A stretch of 13,195 bases of DNA from Cylindrotheca closterium (taxonomy: Eukaryota; Bacillariophyta; Bacillariophyceae; Bacillariales; Bacillariaceae): the NCBI GenBank assembly GCA_933822405.4, contig CAKOGP040001932.1:1-13195 (forward strand), in the 5' to 3' direction. The notes under the pieces were generated by a model that worked only from the letters and a program-made list of their open reading frames with translations, was not told where the DNA came from and ran no database searches. The position numbers and the translations under genes were made by a program. Shown here in pieces: positions 1 through 8,416 of this stretch (positions are counted from its first letter, which is position 1; every line of letters begins with the position of its first letter).

Positions 1-46
1 TTGGCACGGCTGGTTGGCAATGATGGCTTGATGGGCCACAAAGTTG

Positions 47-2063
47 TCAATCGGTTTGGACGACGACAAGTCTGCCGCTTGTCTTATGATCTGAAAACAT
101 GGAATTGTGGGCTTGGACTAACAAACGGTTCTCTCCGGTCGTGACACCCTGTTTCAAGTCCCCTCTTGAACCCCCATCCGTCCCCTGCGCAATCATCCTC
201 TTCCCTGAAACGTGAACCAAATGAAGGCTTAGGTCACCCTCAAGTTGCACCCTTTGCAATCTGAGAATAAGATTGAAAAGTCGCTTCGAAGATGAGTTGC
301 CATTGTAGAACACATTTCCGGCAGTCGAGTTGTCAGTGAACAGAAAAATTTTCATCCCATACAACTCCCCGCTTCTCACTTGCATTTCCAACGCCTCCAC
401 CAAATTCAACAGCTCCCTATAGTTAGACAACTCCTCACTGTTTGCCGAGCACCAATGGCCATATCAATAATGAATCTTGTCCCCCGCAGTAAATGTATCA
501 CCCTGTTTTGAAAACTTTTGAAAGGTGCTGCAGAAGCCAATTGCTGACGCATCTCCAAATCCATAGTACACCGTCACCACACGATTGCTCCGCACCCTTC
601 GAAAAGGGGGAGAATCTGATGTGGTGAGCAACGTCAACGCAGCTAAGTCATCCTTAAGTCGGGGTACGGTTTTGACATATTCTGGGGTGTCTTTGTAAGT
701 TGGAGCCGGGGTAGCTCCTCTGTAGCCCATCAACTTCCATCCTTCCTTGTCTCGCCCTGGCCTCCACCCATCTACAAATAAGCGAATTCCCTTCAAGTAA
801 GGGACCATCATGGGGTAAGTTCATATCACATAAATCAGAAACCCGCGCTTCCGCTCAAGCGGTTTGTGTTTCAAAGTTCCTGAAACCGAGGTGTCCAACT
901 CTTCCACCATATCTCTGACTTGAGCCTTAGTTTTGTCCCACCTTTCCTGCGATACAAACACGTTCACAGAATCATGGGTCGTTTTCACCAACAACCCAGC
1001 CCAAGCCCAAGGCTTCCAAGACCCCCACCTTCGCTTTCTTGCAGCTTCTTGTATACCTAGTTCATTCAATCGACTTGCCGCCTTCCGGGTGGCCCGCTTA
1101 CACTCAAGTTTGTTTGGTGCCGTAACTCGTCCGTCATCCACATAGATGAGAAGATCCGCCGCAATCTTCCTGTCTGACCAGCGGATTTTGAACACCCAAG
1201 GCAGACCTGCGTCGTAGGTGCTAGACCCTGGGAGATTCATCTTGACTTTGTCCCACCTGAACGCATTTGTGGGATCCTTTCTGTCACCCAAAGCCATCTC
1301 TTTCGCTACCATGATGGCTTGTACAGCCTGATGAGGCGAGCTCTTCAAACCCATTGCCACCCGAACCCACCGCTCCTAGAGGAGCTCTCCGTCACCAAAG
1401 TATCTGGTAAGGTCCACTCCACATAGCGCTTGAAGCGTCTCATGCAACACAAAGTTGAGAAAACAATCTCCAATGACAAAGTCGCTCATCACCGTGTCAT
1501 AGGTGACTTGCCCAAAGCATTGTATTGATGGTTGGTAACCAAAAACTTGGCACCCAGAGAGCATCGTTCAATCCGGACTTGGTGCCGTCGTATACCATTT
1601 GAATATCATGTAAACCTTTCTCTACACCAAAGAAAGACGTCAAGGATTTTATGTATCCTTTTGTAATGTACCTCTTGTCTTGCACTAGCTGAAGCTTGGC
1701 CTTCATTAGTCCATGGGACTCCACACTTTTCCCTGCTAGTTGAGGTTTTGTCCAGGCTCCGGGGGTGTACTTGAACCACCCTTCAATCCCATCTCTGATG
1801 GTGCTCTGATAGAAGCTGGGCCACTTCCAGTGGAGGCACCTTGACCCGTCCTTCTGCTCCCACCAGGTGGTGTTTGCCAACCTGCCCAGGGAGTCCCAGG
1901 CTGCCTCAGCTTCCTCCCAATCATCCTCGTACCTTGACCTCCACCACTTGTCATAGCAACTCCAACCATTCATCCATACATAACTGTTTCTTTGATCATC
2001 ACGATCCAAAGTCCCTGGCTGATGAAATCGTCCATCAGGCGGTGGCACCGCAACACACTCCAT
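47..2063 (-). pseudogene. Reverse transcriptase-RNase H polyprotein of the retroelement, broken
   Basis: The protein would copy element RNA into DNA and degrade the RNA strand. From the N-terminal side: a Trp-rich pre-RT segment (2063 to about 1600), then YDGTKSGLND and LPTINTML in frame 2. A shift of one base near 1510 leads to motif A (SDFVIGDCFLNF) in frame 1. A TAG at 1378-1376 follows, then RVAMGLKSSPHQAVQ and the catalytic YVDD at 1133-1144. A TGA at 823-821 interrupts the thumb/connection just before TYPMMVPYLKG. RNase H starts with GFGDASAIGF (Asp at 551-553), is cut by a TGA at 466-464, and continues with NLVEALE, FTDNSTAGN (329-337) and GTDGGSRG (about 163-184). The four acidic positions expected of an RNase H are therefore all still present. 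Three of the stops lie in one otherwise continuous frame, so this is point-mutation decay rather than rearrangement. The GTG at 1360 and TTG at 430 are not real starts. Confidence 0.85.
1133..1144 (-). other. Reverse transcriptase YVDD catalytic box
   Basis: The twelve bases encode Tyr-Val-Asp-Asp on the minus strand within the context AADLLIYVDDGRVTAP. The two Asp residues bind the catalytic metals in reverse transcriptases. The box is intact although the gene around it is interrupted by stops. Confidence 0.9.
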
Positions 2064-3996
2064 ATCATCCTACCCGCATCTTCCACTGTGAGCTTGCCCA
2101 GATTCGTTCTCACTGCTCCTGCACTCTGAACCCGATGCAATTTGGTGAACAGACCTTTGACAACTTCGCACAGGTAGACCCAAGCTTGATTGTCATCATC
2201 GCTTTGTTGCTTGCATATCTGCCGTAGCTCGGTGAGAAACGTCGCAATTTTGTTCCAGTGAGATTGGGCAGCATACACCAGATTTGTGAAAACCATCATA
2301 GCTTTGGGATGAAGCATCAGCTCTGATCTAATCCAGCCTATAGATTGATTCACCTCTTGTTCCACCCAAGATCAATAGTGTACCGGATCCTGTGAATTCT
2401 GTGTTGCTTGTCCCACTTATCGAACGTGCTGAGAGCTGGCAGAGGGTGTTGCCCCAGTCCACTAAATGGTCTGGGTAACGGCTTCTGCATGGACATGTAC
2501 AGGTTCGCCGTTTGTTGTCAAAGCCTCCTTTGATGGCAAGATTGTCTCTGACCAGAATGTCATCATGCGCCAAACTTTTACTTTTGTTCCCAACCGGGTT
2601 CATCATTGAGACCACGTTGTGGCCAAAGAACCTCCAGTGAATACCATCTTAGTCTCCAAGAAGACCACACAATCGAACTCCACCAAACGCATGACCTCCC
2701 ACAGTGATCTGCTCCAGGTCCTTAATTTCCACAATGGCCAATCTCATTTGGAGTTGCTGTTCCAGTGCCATCATAGAGGGAGCGTTAAATTTTTTGGGCT
2801 TGCTTTGGAATTTCACTTCCATCTTACCCACCTTTTTCCTTCAAGGATGCGTTCTCCCTTTCCAGTTTGTCAAGTCTCGCGGCCATGACTTCAAACTGTG
2901 CCTGGGAGCCTCCAATCAAAACGCCTCGTGGATCCACTGATCCAGTGTTGGAGAGAGAGCTCAACATATTGATTCCGTTCGAAGGGCGCTGGACCCACCC
3001 AGGTTTATTGCTGCCGCTTTCCAAAATCTTCGTAAAACTCTTGCTGCATTCCTACTATTTCCGGAAGAATGTCATTACAGAGGGAACCCATAGATACCTC
3101 AAGAGTGTTCCTCGTTTCCAAGTTACCGCCGTGTCACCTTGCACTGCAGTCCCCATAATATTTACCTTTGTATCCACAACCGCCAAAGCATGCTGACTCC
3201 CGTGTTCCACCAGATCGATTGACGCCTGGAAATTGGACGTCATTTCTTCAACACTTGATTTATGGTCCCGATAAAGTCCCAGCAAACCATTGCAAATAGT
3301 AGAATACCCCGCAATGTTTTCAAACTCAGAACCTTCACCAATCCGTCTGCCAAATGTGTTTGCAGCCAGAGTCAAAGCATTTACCTTCAAGATGGTGTTG
3401 ATGAGCCGGTTCAGAGTCCTGGTATCGCTGGAGTTGACAAACTTGTTCAATTCGTCAAGGTCCAACTTGATCTTGAGCAAGGCTGACCTGTACAAACCAT
3501 TGTCCGATGCCATGGAAGTGTCATTCTTCTTAAGTGCAGACATTGTCGGAGTTTCTTTTGAAAAGTCCGGAGCCGCAAGATCGACTCCCTTTTCTCCGAC
3601 AAATTTGTAGGAGGATTCACTTCCAGTCACCGACTTCTCCCTTTTTACTGGAGTGAACGAGTTTCTCAAGATCAAATTATCGTCCTCTTCCACTTTGAGC
3701 TTCCCCAATCCCTCAATAGAGCCAGTCTCAATAGCGTTCGAGGACCTCAAGTCAATGATCTTGCTTGTCCAATCTGCCTTAGTTTCCTTGGTTGTGAGCC
3801 AAGGTGCCCACCCCACCAACCACATTGTCTCGTACCTTCGTAATCCTCCCTGAGCGATGCCCTAGTATTCACAGACAGTCCAACGTTCCTCGCATCCCCC
3901 CCCCAACAACATAACAGAGCTGTCATCCGCTGCCACAGTCACCACGCGAACAGGCAACTGCTTAGCAGCCTTCATCTTTGCAAAGTATTCAGTCAT
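2000..3996 (-). pseudogene. Gag-like capsid region of the retroelement, broken
   Basis: The first ATG after an upstream stop is at 3996, in the same frame as the long open stretch that ends at 3055. That frame is interrupted only by a TAG at 3864-3862, so the original start is probably 3996 rather than the inner ATG at 3825. The product would be a structural (gag-like) protein. Visible parts are a helical N-terminal segment rich in Leu/Asn (about 3480-3240), a short coiled coil with heptad leucines (RLDKLERENASLKEK, about 2880-2830), a segment ending VGGHAFGGVRLCGLLGD followed by a TAA at 2651-2649, a short LPALSTFDKWD stretch in another frame near 2430, and a helical block (2365 to about 2000) with QSIGWIRSELMLHP and MIWSVLRCHRLMDDF. 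No zinc knuckle is seen. The segments belong together by order and by resemblance to gag regions that precede this RT type. I know of no precise family name. Confidence 0.6.
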
Positions 3997-4501
3997 GACC
4001 GGAGGTTAGGAACAGAATGCAAGAACTCAATCAAAAAATCCAAGTGGGTAATCACAGTAACTTCAGATGTACTATTTGAAGCCTGAAACCGATGATCAGT
4101 GCACTTGTCCTCGTGTCGTCGCTGTAGTTTACTTGAGCACCATTCGGGTAAAAAAGAGAGGTTTTTCTGTTTTACATATTTTCTATTTAGATTCCGTCTT
4201 TTTTTGGTCTGTTTTTCTAGCCTTTACAGGGACGGCAAGGAAATAGAAATTTAGTGTACAATTCTTCGGAGTAAATATTGATTTTCCGGGCCGTTCCCAG
4301 CACGTTACATGTCGCAAATTGTTTCCCCCACTTTGCAGCCCCTACCCCGTACACTTATATGAGTACAATAGATTAAATTCCTTATTATTGTTGCATCGTT
4401 TTTAATACTGCGTACAGTTTCAAATTTACTGTTATACGACCGCACAGTATAAAATAAGATATGGTGCCAACAATTGCAGCGGAAGTGGCAGGAATTTGAT
4501 G
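3997..4501. other. Intergenic, no gene seen
   Basis: The stretch separates the retroelement's gag start from the stop codon of the coiled-coil gene. It is A/T-rich, with T-runs near 4195-4205, and has no open frame of note. It probably holds the 3' untranslated end of the 4502-6643 gene and either unique flank or the 5' end of the retroelement. I could not find a terminal repeat that would fix the element's boundary. Confidence 0.5.
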
Positions 4502-6643
4502 CTAACTGGAGTTGAACAATGTTTTGAGACCACCTCTTTCTCCCCGTTTCGCGTCCAAAATTACCTGCCTTTCATGCTTCAGCCTCGCAGAAAGTGTGTC
4601 TTCAAGGTCATCAATCTTCATCTGCTTCGAAGCAATCAACGATTTCATCATTGCCGTACTACTCTCCAATTCATTGACCTTTCCGTGAGCCGCAGCAATT
4701 TCATGATCCTTATCTTTCAATTGTTCTGTCAATGACGCATTCCTAGCTTCTTCACTTTGCATCAACTCCAGCAAACGAGGAAGCTGCTCGTGAAGCTTGG
4801 CTGCTCGCTTCACATCCGCTTGTATTGACTTTCCCATTTCCGCAATCAATCGCTCCTTCTCTGTGATAAGCCCACTCTGTGATTCAATCTTCAATTCCAA
4901 GTCTTGAATTTGAGCATCCTTAAGTGCAACTGATTTCAAATCGCTGCTATTTTCTGACAGTTCCTTTTGCAAAGCAATCAGGTCCTTCTCCAATGACTCA
5001 GCATGACTTGCCTGTTTTGAGCACTCTCCCTTCACACTCTCGACGGTTGCAACAAGCGATTGGATCTTACTATCCTTGATCAATAATTCTGCATTCAAAT
5101 CATCAAGAGTCTTTGCGTCAGCCAACGATTGTCCCACAATATTTTGCAGCTCTTCCTCCTTCAATGCCAGCTTGGACTTGAGCTCCCTTACTTCCGCGTC
5201 CTTTTCTTGATTAATAATGATATTTCTGGAAATGGTATCATGGCTGTTCTCTTGTTCTTTCTGGAGCTTTGCAACATTTTCCGTTCCCAATTCCAATGTC
5301 TGTTCCAGATCTTGAATTTGCCTCAGCATTTTCTCCTGCTCTTCCAAATGTGCTGCGTTTGCTTGTATACGTTCTTGCTCTCTCAGTAGTGCGCCTTGTC
5401 TGATTTCTTCCTCCATTGCCGATATTTGATTCTTCAAATCAATTTCTTGAAGCTGTAGCTTTGAAAGTGCTTCTTCCATTCTAGCCATCTGAACATTCAG
5501 GCGACTTTCGGATTCCTCCTTTTCCTGTTGCATTTGACGGCTCTTTTCCTTCTCGGACAATATCTCTTGCTCCAGAGTCGCAAGCTGCCCTTGAAGACTG
5601 GCTTCCGATTCCTTCAACTGTTTATATTCTTCCTGCAACTGCGCAAGCTGTTCTCTCTCAACCGCAAGATCCTTCTTCAAATCCCTCACATGCGTTTCGA
5701 GCACCTTCATATCCTCGAGCTGCGTCCTTAGAGTTTCGCCATTATCCTTTTCATCACCATACAAACTTTCCAAGTTGGTAATTTCCATTTCGTATGTTTG
5801 TTGCATTTCTTGCTCCGCTTCCAGATTGGATTGAAGCTCGTCGATGATGGACAGCTTTTCTTCCAGGGTCGCCGTGGCCTGGTTCCTTTCTTCTAAAACT
5901 TTGAAAGTTAGCTCCTTTTCTGCTTCCAGTTCACCCTGTAACCCTTTCAAGGTTTCTTCTCGCAAGGATACTGTTTCTTTCAAGTTTTCAATTTCCGCTT
6001 TCTTTTCTGCCATGAATCCTTCGACCTTCGTACTTTCCAAAATCAACTTTTCTTCCATCATCTCCATGACTTCAACTTTTGATTGCATAAAGGTTTGCAT
6101 CTCTGCTTCTTGCTCCTTTGAGCGGGTCTCAAAGGATGTCAGACTTTGTAAAGCTTTGTTTACCATAGATTGGAGATTGGCATTTTCGCTCTTGAGTCTT
6201 TCCTGTTGCTCCCTTTGCTCCCTTTGTTCAGATTCCTTTTCCTCCAAAGCAGTCTTCAACTCTTGGATTTTTGATTCAAGCTCTCCAAGATCCTTTCCTT
6301 TTTTGCCCTGCTGTGATTGCTGAAGGTCTTCAACTTGGGTATCCTCCTGAAGCTTTGGAGTTTCGATGATTTTAAATTCCTGAGATTCGCCAACGGTAGG
6401 TCGACCAGTCTCGTATGTTTCGTCTTCTCCAGACTCTTCTTTTTTCGGTTTCTTCTTTTTCTTTTTCTTCTTCCTTCCAGCGTTGATCCCCGTCAACGAC
6501 GATTCCACGGTGGTTTCAGGCTTCTTATTGCTATTGAAATCGTTTTTACCGTCATTATTACTATTATTATTATTGTCATCCTCAGCGGCAGCAGGAGCCT
6601 TATTTGCTTCCGTTGGACCTCTTCGTTTTCGAAAGAAATCCAT
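4502..6643 (-). CDS. Long coiled-coil protein with N-terminal poly-lysine tract, function unknown
   Basis: An uninterrupted frame of 713 codons ends at a TAG (4504-4502). I chose ATG 6643 because it is the first ATG in the frame; the 22 codons upstream begin only with GTG at 6709. Residues 1-20 start MDFFRKRRG; 21-42 are Asp/Asn-rich low complexity; 57-68 form an almost pure lysine run that could act as a nuclear or nucleolar signal or bind acidic partners. From about residue 118 to 690 the sequence is nearly continuous heptad-type coiled coil (Glu, Lys, Gln, Leu rich; e.g. ELESKIQELKTALEEKE), with no catalytic motif. The last ~25 residues turn basic and lose the heptads (KRGERGGLKTLFNSS). 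Such a rod could be a golgin, motor-associated, centrosomal or nuclear scaffold protein; nothing visible decides between these. No predicted membrane segment or signal peptide. It is divergently arranged with the gene at 6846. Confidence 0.9.
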   Translation of the reverse strand: MDFFRKRRGPTEANKAPAAAEDDNNNNSNNDGKNDFNSNKKPETTVESSLTGINAGRKKKKKKKKPKKEESGEDETYETGRPTVGESQEFKIIETPKLQEDTQVEDLQQSQQGKKGKDLGELESKIQELKTALEEKESEQREQREQQERLKSENANLQSMVNKALQSLTSFETRSKEQEAEMQTFMQSKVEVMEMMEEKLILESTKVEGFMAEKKAEIENLKETVSLREETLKGLQGELEAEKELTFKVLEERNQATATLEEKLSIIDELQSNLEAEQEMQQTYEMEITNLESLYGDEKDNGETLRTQLEDMKVLETHVRDLKKDLAVEREQLAQLQEEYKQLKESEASLQGQLATLEQEILSEKEKSRQMQQEKEESESRLNVQMARMEEALSKLQLQEIDLKNQISAMEEEIRQGALLREQERIQANAAHLEEQEKMLRQIQDLEQTLELGTENVAKLQKEQENSHDTISRNIIINQEKDAEVRELKSKLALKEEELQNIVGQSLADAKTLDDLNAELLIKDSKIQSLVATVESVKGECSKQASHAESLEKDLIALQKELSENSSDLKSVALKDAQIQDLELKIESQSGLITEKERLIAEMGKSIQADVKRAAKLHEQLPRLLELMQSEEARNASLTEQLKDKDHEIAAAHGKVNELESSTAMMKSLIASKQMKIDDLEDTLSARLKHERQVILDAKRGERGGLKTLFNSS

Positions 6644-6845
6644 ATTTGGAAGCGAGATGCTGTTGCCAACGTTGACAATGATTGCTGTTGTAAAATGAAA
6701 AGAAGGCACTGCGGTATATACAGTACTGTCGTCTCGGAAGCTATACTAGAATATATATTGATGAGATGCTGAACCAAAAACTAAAATTCGGCAAGACTAG
6801 AATATAAATTTTTATATAAACGATACAAGACCCCGATCCGCACGA
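6644..6845. promoter_or_regulatory. Short divergent promoter region with TATA-like boxes
   Basis: About 200 bp separate the minus-strand coiled-coil gene from the plus-strand ATG at 6846. A TATATAAA-type box lies at 6813-6820 on the plus strand, only about 26 bp before that ATG. A TATATA stretch at 6715-6720, next to a CAGTACTG palindrome, is placed about 70 bp upstream of the coiled-coil ATG. The 11-mer ACTAGAATATA occurs twice (6745-6755 and 6796-6806). Promoter function is inferred from position and composition only. Confidence 0.4.
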
Positions 6846-7655
6846 ATGAATCAATCATCGGCTGGTGCCCAATATTTGGCCGGAGTTTGGAATTCTGGTG
6901 ACAAACCAAAAATTTCAAAAAGCTCCTTTGCACCTACAGTAGAACCTTTTCAAGAGGCTAGAGAATTCTTTGATCGAAAACTAGTAGTCCCCAGGAGCTC
7001 TTAGAGGGCCTCCACTACACAAACAAAACGCTATCAAGGACAGACAAATGGACATGGCAGAGTTTTGAAAGGGTCCGCTTGCTCTACTTGGCCGCTGTAC
7101 TGGCAGCGATGATTCAGGAGGAGAGTGCACTTGGAATGATCGCTCTGGGTAGCTACCTTTCTTCGCAACGTGCAACCGACAAATAATTCATACTTGTCGC
7201 AACCCCTGCGCCTACCGTCAAAATTTACTGCAACCGAATACATGGTTGACGCAGCACAATGCATACCAAAAGCTGGTGGCAGTGGTATTGCATCAAATGT
7301 AATCGATGTCAATGTATTTGATTGGGAGAATGTGCATCAATCGCACACAGGCACACCCATCATCGATGGTTATGTCACCTTGGACGTTGGCAATGAAGGA
7401 CTGACCATTTTTCTACAGTTGTCCTCACCTTCAAAAGTTCGTGTATCGCAAATGAATGAAGAGGTCAAAAAGTTGGATTTTGCTATTGGGCGACATAGGA
7501 AATGGGAACCTGAGCGACAGTGGATCCTTTTGTGGATCACGAATCGAGAAGTAGATATTGATAGTACAGCTGATGAGCGGTTGTTGTGGGTGGACAAGGG
7601 CAGCCTCACTGGGCACTGCCCTTTGATCGGGAACCGTGGGCTTGTTGGATGGTAA
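6846..7655 (+). pseudogene. Frame-disrupted gene, possible nuclease-like (crinkler-type) module
   Basis: An ATG at 6846 (in-frame stop upstream at 6798) opens a frame reading AQYLAGVW...PTVEPFQEAREFFDRKLVV, which ends at TAG 7002. A protein-like continuation lies in the frame one base back (about 6992-7175: PQELLEGL, TWQSFERVRLLYLAAVLAAM). The line then returns to the first frame (about 7170-7655) and ends at TAA 7653-7655. The two shifts compensate, for roughly 269 residues in all. The last part has the pattern IIDGYVTLD (Asp codon 7365-7367), then IFLQLSSPSK (Gln 7416-7418, Lys 7434-7436), then QWILLWITNREVD. The order Asp, hydrophobic strand with Gln, Lys recalls the restriction-endonuclease-like domain of crinkler-type proteins. 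That is a weak inference. It converges with the ubiquitin-like gene on the other strand. It could be a decayed member of a multigene family, or an assembly error in a live gene. Confidence 0.5.
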
Positions 7656-8238
7656 AACGAATATTGGAATACCAAAATTTGTACTTCCAGTATTTGTGCA
7701 AAGCATTATTGCAAGTATCGTATGGTGTAGTACAACCACAAGCAGTGGCTCTGCCGTGGAAGTTCCCTGAATTCGCTCGTCATCTAGAGAAGTGTCAATC
7801 TCAAGAGCTCGCTGGTTTGGATATTCAGCGACCGTCGTACCTTTGGCGTAAAGAGCGAGGTCTCGTCTCCGACATAGCAATTTTTCTTCTGTGTGAACAA
7901 GCGATAGCAGGTCGCCGACCTGTGCCACAGTTTGATCTTTGACGTTTTGTTTGAGAAACCAAGGTTTATTCAGGTTTTTGCCATTGCAAACTTGATAGTA
8001 GATATTGATTGTTCGCTGAATTATGTCGTCATATAGTGAGGAACGAGTTCGAAGGGGTTGCTTGTGCGGATAGTCAGCAATCGGCCGACTTATGCCTTTT
8101 GCATCGAGAGAAAGATCTCGTAAATTCCTTGGCGGGAAGAACCTTTTGCACTGATTTATCCTTGGTGTAGCGTGGGATGAACCAAGGTTTATTCAAGCTA
8201 TGACAGAGAAAGCGGCGATACTTCTTGCTTCCCATCAT
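7431..8238 (-). pseudogene. Tandem ubiquitin-like (beta-grasp, crinkler-header-like) repeat gene
   Basis: ATG ATG at 8238-8233 starts a frame (MMGSKKYRRFLCHSLNKPWF) that stops at 8076-8074. A second frame is open from about 8197 to 7431 and has no ATG, GTG or TTG before 7928. Together they encode two homologous units. Copy A begins LNKPWF at 8193 and has RDLSLDAKG from 8120. Copy B begins LNKPWF at 7970 and has RDLALYAKG from 7865. Both continue with YP, SL(Y/D)D and IQ(R/G)T; copy B ends in PLLVVV. Copy A lacks about 32 bases between LNKPWF and RDL, which explains its frame change. Copy B reads as a beta-grasp fold: strand, KDQTVAQVGDLLSLV helix, LALYAKG strand, LLVVV strand. Such domains head crinkler effectors and other ubiquitin-like proteins. 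Everything after about 7775 lacks protein-like character and overlaps the plus-strand gene, so the true 3' end is uncertain. Confidence 0.55.
7957..8195 (-). repeat. Direct repeat marking the start of the two beta-grasp units
   Basis: The 16-mer AACCAAGGTTTATTCA occurs at 7957-7972 and 8180-8195, 223 bp apart. On the minus strand it encodes LNKPW at the same place in both domain copies. It is the best conserved piece of a longer, diverged tandem duplication. Confidence 0.85.
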
Positions 8239-8258
8239 CGTTTCTTCGTATCAATCCC

Positions 8259-8416
8259 CAGGACCGTGTGGCAAATCCGGGCATTTAGAGAAACCGAAAC
8301 CGCCAAACCCGACTATAGGATGTGAAACGCGCGCTAATTACTGATGACGCGGTAAAACTAAAAACTGTTTTCACACGGGGATATCCTGGAAATCCCGGGG
8401 AAAAAAGGGAACTTTT
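8259..8416 (+). repeat. Left terminal inverted repeat of the transposon
   Basis: The outer 17 bp are perfect against the right end and the inner boundary is the GGGAACTTTT block. The middle is only loosely similar (GTGAAACGCGCGC here against GTGTTTCCGCGCGG on the right). The 11-bp minisatellite begins at its inner edge. Confidence 0.65.

Larger units (their letters stand above)
1..3996 (-). mobile_element. Degenerate retroelement (gag-like + RT + RNase H), truncated by window edge
   Basis: The minus strand carries, in 5'-3' order, a gag-like region with coiled coil (3996 to about 2000), a reverse transcriptase (about 2000 to 830) and an RNase H (about 570 to 50). This is the order of a retrotransposon polyprotein. 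The coding line must change frame at least five times (near 3080, 2830, 2470, 2370, 2000-2060 and 1510). It is also cut by stops at 3864-3862, 3057-3052, 2651-2649, 1378-1376, 823-821, 466-464 and 49-47, so it cannot make a full protein. No long terminal repeats, inverted repeats, integrase or tyrosine recombinase are visible; the 3' end lies beyond position 1. The RNase H ending with an HVxGxR...GTDG(x)SRG block resembles DIRS-like and related elements of algae and fungi. That class assignment is inference, because the recombinase that would prove it is not in view. Confidence 0.85.

Noticed and set aside
1841..2227. Plus-strand ORF of 128 codons
   Set aside because: It is antisense to the RT/gag region whose motifs are recognisable on the minus strand.
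4135..4210. Terminal repeat or hairpin around the A/T runs upstream of the retroelement
   Set aside because: The complementarity is only between simple A and T runs, and no matching copy is found near the other visible part of the element.
6644..6709. N-terminal extension of the coiled-coil protein to 6709
   Set aside because: It starts with GTG, unlikely in a eukaryote; ATG 6643 is the first ATG in frame.
7586..7942. Plus-strand ORF of 118 codons as continuation of the 6846-7655 gene
   Set aside because: It lies antisense to the beta-grasp copy B, and the two-copy comparison with third-position changes supports the minus strand. The plus-strand gene has a natural stop at 7655.
8040..8080. 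A VGRLLTIR reading near 8070 as the matching part of beta-grasp copy A to VGDLLSLV of copy B
   Set aside because: It falls after the RDL motif in copy A instead of before it; the missing piece is better explained by a deletion of about 32 bases.
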